Positions 45,298-53,431 of a stretch of 64,000 nucleotides of DNA are shown here, piece after piece. Position numbers and translations under genes: made by a program. Below the pieces are notes generated by a model. The model searched no databases and was not told the origin of the DNA. It worked only from the letters and a program-made list of their open reading frames with translations. Source of the stretch: Ruminobacter sp. (GTDB lineage Bacteria; Pseudomonadota; Gammaproteobacteria; Enterobacterales; Succinivibrionaceae); contig JAGAYS010000037.1 in NCBI GenBank assembly GCA_017940385.1, forward strand, positions 55,050-119,049, read 5' to 3'. Within the stretch, counting starts at the first letter, position 1, and the number at the start of each line of letters is the position of its first letter.

Positions 45298-45593
45298 TCT
45301 GAAGCGGCACAAAACCCTGCCATTAGGCATGTTTAGGCCGTGCAGCAGGCAAAGGGATTTCATTTATTGTGAATTCAGTCTTCTTTTGAAACACAAAACA
45401 TGCTTATACTCTATACAGGAGGACTGTCGTTTTTACTGAACCTTTTAACCCATGTTCAAAAAACAGCCACATCATTCTTTACAAATATGATTCAGTAATA
45501 GTAGTATTGAAACAGAGGAATGCAGCATCGGTAATGTTGCGGATTTATCATAGGGATATGTGATTCCACAGATTAAGAGTGGAGAGATTTGTT
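45298..45593. other. Upstream region of the pilin gene
   Basis: 296 bp without a gene. It ends with the pilin ribosome binding site GGAGAGATTTGTT. Confidence 0.5.
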
Positions 45594-46304
45594 ATGAAAA
45601 GATACAATGCTGACGCTTATTCAGGTATAAAACCTAACGGTTTTACCTTAATAGAATTAGTGATCGTTATTGTTATTTTAGGTATACTTTCAGCCGCGGC
45701 CGTTCCAAAATTCATGAGTATGCAGGCGGATGCCAGGGCTTCGACGCTGACATCAATAAAAGGTGCCGTGAAATCGGCAAACTCCATGATTTACGCAAAG
45801 TCACTTACAAACAACATCAACAACAGTTACTCTGAAAAAATCGATCAAAACAAGGAATGGCAGGAAGACTGCAGTACCGGCAGTTGCGTTAAGATTGGCA
45901 ATATCTGGGTCTATACAAAATTCGGTTATGTTGATCGTAATTCTGTGGCTTATCTTCTGGATACGGATATCAGTGGCAATCAGGATACCAAGGTTGTCAC
46001 GAACAAAAAAACCAAGGAGAAAATAACCGTTCCGGCGCGAAATACCACACAGGGAGGCTCAAACTACAATTGCCCTACAGGTAATAATTCGGTACTGTGC
46101 AAGGATCATGATTTCTGTCAGTGCAGAGTCAACAAATATGCCGCAGCGGAAAACAGAGATACCCAGTTCATAGTACCGAAGGGATTCGATTATAACATTA
46201 ACAAACATCCTAAGGGCGGGTGCTATTTCGGCTACACGACTTCCGATGTAGTCAACAAATCAGTAAAACCTCCTGTGTACACACTCAAGACCGAAGGATG
46301 CTAA
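45594..46304 (+). CDS. Type IV prepilin of MSHA type
   Basis: A 236-residue prepilin. A 16-residue leader ending in Gly (MKRYNADAYSGIKPNG) is followed by FTLIELVIVIVILGILSA, with Phe at +1 and the essential Glu at +5 for PilD processing and methylation. The next stretch, AAVPKFMSMQADARASTLTSIKG, is characteristic of MSHA-family pilins. The globular part is Asn/Lys/Thr-rich with seven cysteines (several close together near 95-101 and 160-180), probably disulfide-bonded. The ATG at 45594 follows GGAGAGATTTGTT; an in-frame GTG at 45579 is less likely. No other pilus genes are in the window, so assembly proteins must be encoded elsewhere. Confidence 0.88.
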   Translation: MKRYNADAYSGIKPNGFTLIELVIVIVILGILSAAAVPKFMSMQADARASTLTSIKGAVKSANSMIYAKSLTNNINNSYSEKIDQNKEWQEDCSTGSCVKIGNIWVYTKFGYVDRNSVAYLLDTDISGNQDTKVVTNKKTKEKITVPARNTTQGGSNYNCPTGNNSVLCKDHDFCQCRVNKYAAAENRDTQFIVPKGFDYNINKHPKGGCYFGYTTSDVVNKSVKPPVYTLKTEGC

Positions 46305-46341
46305 AACATATCAGTCGTTAACATAACATGATTTTTTCCGG

Positions 46342-46373
46342 ACGGCTACGGATTCATTTCCGTAGCCGTTTTT
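46342..46373 (+). terminator. Terminator of the pilin gene
   Basis: CGGCTACGGA / TCCGTAGCCG, 10-bp stem with a 6-nt loop, followed by TTTTTG. Confidence 0.88.
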
Positions 46374-46567
46374 GCGTAAATTCCAATAACACTCCGCATG
46401 GTTCTGTGCGTTCAGTCCAATCCTAATCTGTCCCAGATGATATAATGTTCAACTGTCTGCATTGAGACAGAATAGAATTTTTTTATATTAACACGAGATA
46501 AAACAGCAAATTGTGCCCAAAAAGGCGGATTACGAAAGTCCTGTATGCCTTTCTGGCGCGTTAACGG

Positions 46568-48154
46568 ATGGGCAGAGTGATTCAGTCAGTACACATACGT
46601 TGTCCGGGATGCTCCGGCAACATGATATTCAGCATCAGAAAGCAGAAGCTCGTATGCGAATCCTGCGGTAAAACCAGCACGGTACGGGAATATGAGAATA
46701 TCGTTGCGGAGAAAAACCGAAAAGGAGTAAAGGATGCTTTCATATCCGGAGCAAAAGCTTATAACGATAATGAAAAGAATCCTCTGAACCGCTACTATAC
46801 ATGCAGCAGTTGCGGCGGACAGATTTATCTTGGTGTTCTTTCAGCTACGGCAAAGTGTCCATTCTGCGGAAATGACATTATCATGACCGACAAATACAGG
46901 GCACAAAAGATGCCGGACTTTCTAATTCCGTTCCAAAAGGATCAGGAAAACTTTAGGGAAAAAATCATTGAGAAGGCTATGGAAAGAACAATGGTTCCGG
47001 ATGCCTTTATCGAAAAGCTGAAATCAGCCAAATACGTTCCGTCATACATACCGTTCTGGGTATGCGATGCCGAGCTTTCAGGCTCTCTTGATTATGAGGT
47101 AGAAACAATAACTCCGTGGCCGATATCACTTACAGGCAGAGAGAAAATGAACTATTTCCATTTTGTAAGGGAATGCCACGCCCGCGGTTCAATACGTATC
47201 TCCGGAATTCCGCAGGATGCCTGCGACAGCCTCGATGACAAACTTACTCAGCCTCTTGAACCATTCAATACGAATGCTGCCGTACCGTTCAGTCCTGCCT
47301 GGCTTTCAGGCTTGGATGCCAAAATCTACGACGTTGATTCGGAACACGGCCTTTATCAGATTCTGAAAAGAATGCACACATCTTTTGACGTTTTGCTGAC
47401 CAATGCAAAAAAATATGATTTTTTCGCAGGCAGCGAACAGAACTACAGACTCGTCCATCACAGAATGCTTTACGCACTGTTTCCTGTATGGACGGCAGAG
47501 GTTGAATGGGAAAGCAATAAAAAAAACACGAACTACTGGGAACGGGAAGAGAACAGAAAATTCATTTTCTCCATGAACGGACAAACCGGCAAATGCGTCG
47601 GCAGCTTTCCGGTATGCACAAAAAAAATAAATATCTGTGCCGTAAGCTGCTGGTTCCTTTACCTGTCCTTCTGTTATCTCTGGCTGACACAGTCGCTTTT
47701 CTTTGAAAAGACATCCACGCTGCCACCTGTTCTGAACCATCCGTACTTCATTGCCGCAACCCTGATTCCCGTATGGTTCTTCGTAAACAGAACCGCACCA
47801 AAGTGGTTTTTTAAAACTGAACGAACAAGTTATTTTTACGGAACTCTGTTTATGCTGTTGGGAATTCTGTTTCTTGCTCTGACCGCAATTGTGACACCAA
47901 GTAACCTCATATACATATTGAGCCCAATGGTCTTGATTCCTTTTCTGATTCTGTCCAAAGCTACCTCGGAATTCATGCCTCAGCGTCTGCAGAAAATAAC
48001 GGACCTGAAACTCGTAAGACAGGGTGATGATTACATAATACCGGGAAATTCACGTGTGTATGAAAGAAAGGTAAAACACAGACATCTATGCCTGCGCAGC
48101 CATAAGCACACCACCCTACGTTTCGGTATCAGCACAAAGGATCTGTATAAGTAA
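46568..48154 (+). CDS. Zinc-ribbon multi-helix membrane protein, copy A
   Basis: A 528-residue protein of unknown function. The N-terminus has two four-cysteine zinc ribbons (Cys12/15/30/33 and Cys79/82/97/100), with the second reading YTCSSCGGQIYLG ... KCPFCGND. A soluble domain of about 200 residues follows (FLIPFQKDQENFREKI, VPSYIPFWVCDAELSG, YALFPVWTAEVEW, FSMNGQTGKCVGSFPV), then about four hydrophobic segments and a basic tail. Zinc-ribbon proteins of this layout are often misnamed PriA-like; no helicase motif is present. Paralogous to the gene at 49499-51025 and to the fragment at 49087-49409. The ATG at 46568 has a poor ribosome binding site; GTG at 46577 is an alternative. Confidence 0.78.
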   Translation: MGRVIQSVHIRCPGCSGNMIFSIRKQKLVCESCGKTSTVREYENIVAEKNRKGVKDAFISGAKAYNDNEKNPLNRYYTCSSCGGQIYLGVLSATAKCPFCGNDIIMTDKYRAQKMPDFLIPFQKDQENFREKIIEKAMERTMVPDAFIEKLKSAKYVPSYIPFWVCDAELSGSLDYEVETITPWPISLTGREKMNYFHFVRECHARGSIRISGIPQDACDSLDDKLTQPLEPFNTNAAVPFSPAWLSGLDAKIYDVDSEHGLYQILKRMHTSFDVLLTNAKKYDFFAGSEQNYRLVHHRMLYALFPVWTAEVEWESNKKNTNYWEREENRKFIFSMNGQTGKCVGSFPVCTKKINICAVSCWFLYLSFCYLWLTQSLFFEKTSTLPPVLNHPYFIAATLIPVWFFVNRTAPKWFFKTERTSYFYGTLFMLLGILFLALTAIVTPSNLIYILSPMVLIPFLILSKATSEFMPQRLQKITDLKLVRQGDDYIIPGNSRVYERKVKHRHLCLRSHKHTTLRFGISTKDLYK

Positions 48155-48245
48155 CACGGAGCTTCCTGGCAATCTCCGTTTTAGGCATGCCGCATCATAA
48201 AAAGTCTACGACATGCCCATGCCTTATTCCAGACTGAAATCTTTA
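47838..48245 (+). repeat. Direct repeat, copy 1 (3' end of zinc-ribbon gene A and its downstream region)
   Basis: The last 100 codons of gene A plus about 90 bp beyond its stop are repeated, diverged, at 49088-49501. The coding parts align codon for codon, with no gap over 100 residues, and both continue into the same GGCATGCC-containing hairpin and CTGAAATCTTT. Confidence 0.75.
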
Positions 48246-48257
48246 GTAAAATTTGAG

Positions 48258-48289
48258 TACACGTCAAAAAACGCACTTTTTGACGTGTA
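48258..48289. terminator. Hairpin downstream of zinc-ribbon gene A
   Basis: TACACGTCAAAAA / TTTTTGACGTGTA, perfect 13-bp arms with a 6-nt loop. It could terminate gene A. Confidence 0.6.
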
Positions 48290-48373
48290 TTCCCGTAATA
48301 CTATTCAAAAATTGCATAAATTGACGAGTACTATTAAAAATCAATCTTAAAGATCGTTCCACAATCGACAAAA

Positions 48374-48400
48374 AATCCCTAAACTAAAGCGTTAGGGATT
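48374..48400 (-). terminator. Terminator of the relBE-type module
   Basis: AATCCCTAA / TTAGGGATT, perfect 9-bp stem; read leftwards it ends in a T-tract (ATTTTTTG). It lies just after the toxin stop. Confidence 0.75.
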
Positions 48401-48405
48401 CTAGA

Positions 48406-48672
48406 CTATTTATAAATCTCTCTCCTGTGTCCTATTTGCAAAACCAAAATTATAACTTCTTCGTCTCTAATTTCAGCCAATATTCGATAATCACCTACCC
48501 TATACCTCCATTGACATGCCTTATTTGCAACCAAAGCCTTACCATGAATTCTAGGGTTTACGCAACCTTCCAAATTTTTCTTCAACCAAGAAGCTATCAG
48601 CTTGGCTGTATTCCTATCTAATTTTGATAATTGCTTTTTGACTTTTTGAGTAAAAAGAACGGAATAACTCAT
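48406..48672 (-). CDS. RelE/ParE-superfamily toxin
   Basis: An 88-residue basic protein with the RelE fold: an N-terminal helical stretch (TQKVKKQLSKLDRNTAKLIASWLKKNL), the central LVANKACQWRYRVGDYRILAEIRDEEVIILVL strands and the C-terminal GHRREIYK, where Arg and His/Tyr residues serve RNA cleavage in RelE members. RelE-type toxins cut mRNA on the ribosome; ParE-type poison gyrase. The WRYRVGDYRIL pattern favours the RelE group. The start ATG overlaps the antitoxin stop by 4 bases (ATGA), as in most modules of this type. Confidence 0.9.
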   Translation of the reverse strand: MSYSVLFTQKVKKQLSKLDRNTAKLIASWLKKNLEGCVNPRIHGKALVANKACQWRYRVGDYRILAEIRDEEVIILVLQIGHRREIYK

Positions 48673-48890
48673 GCTAAATCCAGTTCCTCAATAACTTCAT
48701 CAAGGGTATAAGTAACTGGATTTTTTTTATATTCAGCATAAGCCTTTTCATATTCTTTCAAGTCAAATTCTTCTTCAATATGATCCATGACAATTCTACG
48801 AACCAGTTCTGAAACAGTCATTCCTCGCATTGATGCATATGATTTAATAATATCAGTATCAACATCGTTTAATCTGAGAGATATAGACAT
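48669..48890 (-). CDS. RelB/ribbon-helix-helix-type antitoxin
   Basis: A 73-residue acidic protein. The N-terminus SISLRLNDVDTDIIKSYASMRGMTVSELVRRIVMDHIEEEFD is a ribbon-helix-helix DNA-binding domain. The C-terminal part (LKEYEKAYAEYKKNPVTYTLDEVIEELDL) is the flexible toxin-binding tail seen in DUF6290/RelB-like antitoxins. It should neutralise the RelE-like toxin and repress the operon through the palindrome at 48918-48938. GGAGGCAGT precedes the ATG. Confidence 0.9.
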   Translation of the reverse strand: MSISLRLNDVDTDIIKSYASMRGMTVSELVRRIVMDHIEEEFDLKEYEKAYAEYKKNPVTYTLDEVIEELDLA

Positions 48891-48917
48891 ACTGCCTCCT
48901 ATAAAATATTGCCCTAT

Positions 48918-48955
48918 CTGTATTACATTGTAATACAGAGACTCAATAATTTCAA
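48918..48955 (-). promoter_or_regulatory. Promoter and operator of the toxin-antitoxin module
   Basis: On the minus strand: -35 TTGAAA (48950-48955), 17-bp spacer, -10 TACAAT (48927-48932). A perfect palindrome CTGTATTAC-ATT-GTAATACAG at 48918-48938 covers the -10 box, the classic layout of an autoregulated antitoxin operator. Confidence 0.85.
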
Positions 48956-49086
48956 GAAAGCATCTGATGATATTTGAAACAAAAAAACCCAGTCATAAGA
49001 CTCGGGACAAGGTTATCAATTGAGCTAAACAACTTTAGTCCAGTAAATAAGAACAGTCTTCCTTGCTTAGCTTGAGATAGGATTTT

Positions 49087-49409
49087 ATCACGGATAATTC
49101 CTGTTCATGCTGTTGGGAATTATGCTTCTGGTACTTTCCGCAATCGTGGCACCAAATAACACCATATACGTATTAAGTCCCATGGTTGTGATTATTTTTC
49201 TGATTATGTCCAAAGCGACCTCGGAATTTTTGCCGAAGTCTCTGCGGATAATGACGGATCGGAAACTCGTAAGACAGGGTGACGATTACATAATTCCCGG
49301 AAGTTTACGTGTTTATGAAAGAAAGGTAAAACACAGACATCTGAGCGTGCACCAACATAAAACCACCACCATACGTGACGGTATCAGCCTAAAGGATGTG
49401 TATAAGTAA
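49087..49409 (+). pseudogene. 5'-truncated remnant of a third zinc-ribbon membrane protein gene
   Basis: Codes for about 100 residues (from MLLGIMLLVLSAIVAPNN to ISLKDVYK) that align without gaps to the C-terminal 100 residues of gene A (MLLGILFLALTAIVTPSN to ISTKDLYK). Immediately upstream the homology ends at an in-frame TAA (CACGGATAATTCCTG against TACGGAACTCTG in gene A). The zinc ribbons, soluble domain and first helices are missing. It has no good ribosome binding site. The toxin-antitoxin module occupies the place where its 5' part should be. Confidence 0.8.
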
Positions 49410-49501
49410 CACGTAGCCTCAAAACGGTCTCCGTTTCGGGCATGCCGAATCAAAAAAAGGTTTACGGTATGCCCATGCCCGTTACGGTGCTGAAATCTTT
49501 A
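49088..49501 (+). repeat. Direct repeat, copy 2 (zinc-ribbon gene remnant and downstream)
   Basis: Diverged copy of 47838-48245, including the region after the stop codon. Its right end coincides with the stop codon of zinc-ribbon gene B on the other strand. Confidence 0.75.
49438..49474. terminator. Hairpin between the remnant and convergent zinc-ribbon gene B
   Basis: GGGCATGCCG / CGGTATGCCC (one G-T pair) with a 17-nt loop. A related hairpin occurs after gene A in repeat copy 1. Confidence 0.55.
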
Positions 49502-51025
49502 TTTTAAAAAATATAAAAGACCCACTTTATCTTCTTCGTCCTTTGACGGTTTACTGCCTTCGATAATGCTTTTTGGGGAAGAATTACTTTTCTTCTCTTC
49601 ATCACGATCCCATCTTCTTGTCACAGTGTTTTTATAATAGTCAGAATGACAGTAGTCACAATGAGGAGCCAGTGAAAGTGTATTCTGCTTTTTTACCAGC
49701 TTCCAGAGAAAACAGCATGAAGTTATGGAAACAAACAGGATCAGAGCGGTAACCATCACAATATTGAATATATCCCTGCCTCCATAAGTCATCTTATAAG
49801 CCTCATAACCGAAGTACCAGGCCCCGTAAGTAAACAGAATGCTGAAAACGGCCGTACTCAGGTTTCTGATAAAGACATATTTGGCACAGACATAGACCAC
49901 TGAAGCATAAAGAAAAATCAAAACAGTCATTCCCTTCATGGAATTACCGTCTTTAATAACACCAAGAGCGCATACCCAGTAACACAGATTCAGACAGAAC
50001 AGCCAGGGAAAGAGCTGACTGCACACAAACTTAACCATGCTTACCGGTATACTGCAGGCTACTTTGCCGGTCTGGCCGTTTACGGAACACGGAAACTTCC
50101 TGCCCTGCCACGTGATGTCCATGTGCCATATCGGAAACAGAGCATAACTCACCTTTAACGGCTTATAGTCATACTGTCTGTCGGTCACCTTGTAGTAATG
50201 ATAGAGTGCAGCCTGACTAAGAGTTCTGTCAAATGATTCCCTGGCTCTGTTCTCTGCCCTTACAACACAGTCTTCCATGCTCACGTTATATACCTTGGCA
50301 TGAAGTCCGGCAAGATATGCAAAGCTGAATCTGGGAGCATTGGCACACTCAAAAGGCTCAAGCATCTGAGATATTCTGTCATCAACCTCAATCGATGCAT
50401 CCTGAGGTATCTTTGTGAAGGTTTCCGTACCATAGCCATGCCCGGAATACACAACGTGATGATATTTCTTGTTGCTGTAACTTACTCTTTCCACCTGAAA
50501 AGACGCTTTTCCGGACACGGTAACGTCAAAGAGCCAAAAGGGAATGTACCAGGCCTTTATATTCTCAAATGTTGCCCCCACCCTGAAGGCATCCGGAACA
50601 AACATCCGCTTTTTGAGTACTGCCCTGTATTCCTCAAGAAACTGAGCCTTATCGATTTTAAACGGAACTATAAAATCCGGAACCTGCTGATCCCTGTACT
50701 TATCCGTAAATACCAGGGCATTACCGCAGAACGGGCATACTCCGGTGGCTGCTGCAGCCCCCGGGGTAATCTCTCCCCCGCATGAGGAGCAGGTGTATGA
50801 ACGAAGCATGTTCTCCTTACTGTCGTCCCCCTCCTCCTCCACATTCAAAAGAGCGCCACGGCTGAATGATTCAGCTCCTTTTTTCTTCTTTTCTGCAAGA
50901 ATATTATTATACTCATAAACGGTATACATGCTTGAACAGGATTCGCATTCAAGCATCTGCTCCGTAATATTGAAAACCAGATTTCCGGAACAGCCCGGAC
51001 ATCTGGCATGGTCTGAATATTTCAT
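49499..51025 (-). CDS. Zinc-ribbon multi-helix membrane protein, copy B
   Basis: A 508-residue paralog of the protein at 46568-48154. It has the same N-terminal plan of two zinc ribbons (Cys9/12/27/30 and Cys79/82/97/100; RCPGCSGNLVF, YTCSSCGGEITPG, VCPFCGNALVF), the same soluble domain landmarks (FIVPFKIDKAQF, IKAWYIPFWLFD, YALFPIWHMDITW, CSVNGQTGKVACSIPV) and about four membrane helices. It differs in the C-terminal tail, which carries an extra Cys/His cluster (HCDYCHSDYY) and a long charged end. Function unknown. Zinc ribbons at the cytosolic N-terminus and a conserved membrane part suggest a sensor or a membrane-remodelling role, but nothing in the sequence decides it. Confidence 0.78.
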   Translation of the reverse strand: MKYSDHARCPGCSGNLVFNITEQMLECESCSSMYTVYEYNNILAEKKKKGAESFSRGALLNVEEEGDDSKENMLRSYTCSSCGGEITPGAAAATGVCPFCGNALVFTDKYRDQQVPDFIVPFKIDKAQFLEEYRAVLKKRMFVPDAFRVGATFENIKAWYIPFWLFDVTVSGKASFQVERVSYSNKKYHHVVYSGHGYGTETFTKIPQDASIEVDDRISQMLEPFECANAPRFSFAYLAGLHAKVYNVSMEDCVVRAENRARESFDRTLSQAALYHYYKVTDRQYDYKPLKVSYALFPIWHMDITWQGRKFPCSVNGQTGKVACSIPVSMVKFVCSQLFPWLFCLNLCYWVCALGVIKDGNSMKGMTVLIFLYASVVYVCAKYVFIRNLSTAVFSILFTYGAWYFGYEAYKMTYGGRDIFNIVMVTALILFVSITSCCFLWKLVKKQNTLSLAPHCDYCHSDYYKNTVTRRWDRDEEKKSNSSPKSIIEGSKPSKDEEDKVGLLYFLK

Positions 51026-51502
51026 GAAAAACTCCGACGTTTAAGTGGAGATAAACCTCAATTATTATTTCGTCTTCTCCGTGTACGGTATGGCATTAAC
51101 CGCTCATCATGTTTGCATAATACACAACAGGTGTCTTTCTTTCTGTGACGTTCACACATACTTTTAAAAGCTAAAAGCCGACTAATTCTTATCTGTCGGC
51201 GTTTTCTCATTCACCGGGTCGGCTATTCACCGTCTGAGACAAATCCTCCATCCTGCCTGCCAGCCGATTTCCGGGACAGAAATATGTATCGGACATCAGA
51301 GGCTTTTTTGAGCGGATTTATTTTTTGGTAACGCGGATGATTGATGAACAGATATTTGTTATCGATTTGTCGTTTATGCTCAAGAAATACAACTACCGAC
51401 ATGTTAGAATTTATGAGTATGGTTCGGCATATTAAGTATTGAAATAAAAGGACTCCAACAAAAATCAGTCAGAAAAATTTCACTACGGAAGGAGAAACTG
51501 AT
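51026..51502. other. Divergent intergenic region between zinc-ribbon gene B and the VanX-like gene
   Basis: 477 bp without a supported gene. A small hairpin (GCCGAC ... GTCGGC, 51177-51200) flanked by an A-run and a T-run lies near the middle. The right end carries the GGAGAAACTGAT ribosome binding site. Confidence 0.5.
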
Positions 51503-52294
51503 ATGAAAAAACAGAGTAAAAGAAAAGGACTGACATCTTTATTTTTTGCCATAACTCTCGTTTTGTACGGTTGTGCAAACCAGGCTGAGCAGGCAAAAAC
51601 AGATACTCTCAATGAAATATCCAACAGTGATGCCAAGTTAAATCTTTCTGATGATGCCAGCGGCTTTGTGTTACTCAGCGAATCAGTTCCTGATGCAATT
51701 TTAGAAATCAGATATTATTCGACATATAATTTTGTGGGCACCAGAATTGACGGGTATGAAGAACCGGTTGCCTTACTTACAAAAGAGGCTGCCACAGCAC
51801 TCAGAAAAGTCAGTGATGAGTTAAAAAAGAAGGGATACCGTCTAAAAATTTTTGATGCCTATCGTCCTCAAAAAGCTGTTAATCACTTTATGCGCTGGGC
51901 TCTTGACACTAATGATGTGACAATGAAACCGTATTTTTATCCAGAACTGGAAAAAGACGTTCTTTTCCCTCAGGGATATATAGCTGAACATTCAGGACAC
52001 AGTCGCGGCAGTACGGTTGATTTAACTCTTTTTGACATGAAAACGGAAAAAGAAGTAGATATGGGAGGAACGTTCGATTACTTTGGTTTACTGAGCCATC
52101 CGGATTATACAAAAATCACTAAAGAACAATATAACAACCGAATGATTCTTCGGGATGCAATGTTGAATAACGGTTTTAAACCTTTGGAAGAAGAATGGTG
52201 GCACTTTACGCTAAAAGACGAACCTTATCCTGACACTTATTTCACTTTCCCGGTATCTGTTACTTCAGTTTCGAATGACAGATGTGTTAAATAA
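51503..52294 (+). CDS. VanX/DdpX-like D-Ala-D-Ala dipeptidase, predicted lipoprotein
   Basis: A 263-residue zinc dipeptidase of family M15D. Zinc ligands and catalytic residues are visible: SGHSRGSTVDL (His166, Asp173), the EWWHF motif (Glu231, His234), and Arg121 in FDAYRPQKAV. The N-terminus is a lipoprotein signal with lipobox VLYGC (Cys24), so the enzyme should be anchored on the periplasmic side. VanX proper is cytosolic and part of vancomycin resistance; here no VanH or VanA is present, so a role in recycling D-Ala-D-Ala from peptidoglycan as a nutrient (as for DdpX) is more likely. It is a single gene with its own terminator. Confidence 0.88.
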   Translation: MKKQSKRKGLTSLFFAITLVLYGCANQAEQAKTDTLNEISNSDAKLNLSDDASGFVLLSESVPDAILEIRYYSTYNFVGTRIDGYEEPVALLTKEAATALRKVSDELKKKGYRLKIFDAYRPQKAVNHFMRWALDTNDVTMKPYFYPELEKDVLFPQGYIAEHSGHSRGSTVDLTLFDMKTEKEVDMGGTFDYFGLLSHPDYTKITKEQYNNRMILRDAMLNNGFKPLEEEWWHFTLKDEPYPDTYFTFPVSVTSVSNDRCVK

Positions 52295-52325
52295 TAACAC
52301 TTCCGTACCTATATAAAGCCAAATC

Positions 52326-52353
52326 AGGCCGGCAGTTCTTTACCTGTCGGCCT
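52326..52353 (+). terminator. Terminator of the VanX-like gene
   Basis: AGGCCGGCAG / CTGTCGGCCT (one G-T pair), 8-nt loop, then TCTTC. Confidence 0.65.
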
Positions 52354-52435
52354 TCTTCATGAAAAAGATCATAACCTGAACAGGTTTATGACCCGATACA
52401 TTTACTGATACATTTACTGAGAGGCAAGGCAAAAA

Positions 52436-53332
52436 CTAACCCTTTGAACCATAGAAACGGAACTTCGGATGCTTCCAGACCGGAACAAGCCTTTCATCAA
52501 AAACATATCTCGTTCCCAGGGGAACCTTGTCATCACGGTGATAGTCTGTTCCGCATGAAGCATAAAGCCCGAATTCCAGAGCCAGCTCGGTAGGATACTC
52601 TTTTTCAAAGGCATTCAGTTGTCTGCATCCGAGGGTCTCCATGGCCTCTCCTCCAGCCTCTTTGAAGGCTCTGGTGAGCTCATGCATCTTTTCACGTCTG
52701 ACTTCCTCGGTATTTTCCGGTTTTTTTGGATCAAAATAACGCCAAACATGTGCCAGAACAGGAATCCCGCCGGCATTTAAAATGGTCTCGACGGCCTCAG
52801 CCATGCTGCACCACGGAGCCTCCTTAATGGTGACGAGACCGCCGGTGGCAAAATATTTTTCGTAAACATCATCAGGACTGGTAAGATCAACCATTTTACG
52901 GTTTACCAAATACTGCGAAACATTATACTTGTTTACGGTACCGGCAAATGTTCCCATGAGATCGTCATAGTCAACAGATATTCCTACATCCGCAAGCCTG
53001 CTGCAGAGGAGCTCTGTGTACTCCATTCTCTTACGGTTCTGCGTATCCAGCAGTTCGGTAAGTGACTTATTTTCTATATCAATGCAAAGTCCCTGAATAT
53101 GTATTTTACGGGGGGTGGTAATTTCCACTCCCGCCACGAGACTTATACCCGCTTTCACGGCTTCCGTACAGGCTTCATCAATCCCTGACACGTTATCATG
53201 ATCAGACAGGCCGAATACCCTGATACCGGCATCAAAAGCCTTTCTGACGACCTCAGAAGGCGAATACAGGCCATCTGATTTGTTTGAATGATTATGCAGA
53301 TCAATCATTAAACCTTCGCAATTCTCACTCAT
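52436..53332 (-). CDS. rnm: PHP-domain phosphoesterase, RNase AM-like
   Basis: A 298-residue PHP-family metalloenzyme similar to E. coli YciV (RNase AM), a 5'-3' exonuclease that trims 5S rRNA ends and degrades pAp and short RNA. Metal ligands are in MIDLHNHSNKSDGLYSPSEV, GLSDHDNVSG, VAGVEIT, VLAHVWRY and YASCGTDYHRDD. The ATG at 53330-53332 follows a G-rich site (GGGGGGGAGTC) and gives a normal N-terminus; the frame is open to 53413. It lies 99 bp after the Bcr/CflA gene on the same strand. Confidence 0.82.
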   Translation of the reverse strand: MSENCEGLMIDLHNHSNKSDGLYSPSEVVRKAFDAGIRVFGLSDHDNVSGIDEACTEAVKAGISLVAGVEITTPRKIHIQGLCIDIENKSLTELLDTQNRKRMEYTELLCSRLADVGISVDYDDLMGTFAGTVNKYNVSQYLVNRKMVDLTSPDDVYEKYFATGGLVTIKEAPWCSMAEAVETILNAGGIPVLAHVWRYFDPKKPENTEEVRREKMHELTRAFKEAGGEAMETLGCRQLNAFEKEYPTELALEFGLYASCGTDYHRDDKVPLGTRYVFDERLVPVWKHPKFRFYGSKG

Positions 53333-53431
53333 GACTCCCCCCCCTTTCTCCTGACTGCCGCCGGTGAAACCCGCGGCAAAAAAAACGATATTAAAAGACG
53401 GAACCGTCAGCAAACTGTACGGTTCTCATCA

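Noticed and set aside
46568-51025. Zinc-ribbon proteins as PriA helicases or as parts of a defence island
   Set aside because: No helicase or nuclease motif is present, and apart from the toxin-antitoxin pair no recognised defence gene lies nearby.
51503-52294. Vancomycin resistance locus
   Set aside because: Only a VanX-like enzyme is present, exported, and there is no VanH, VanA/B, VanS or VanR.
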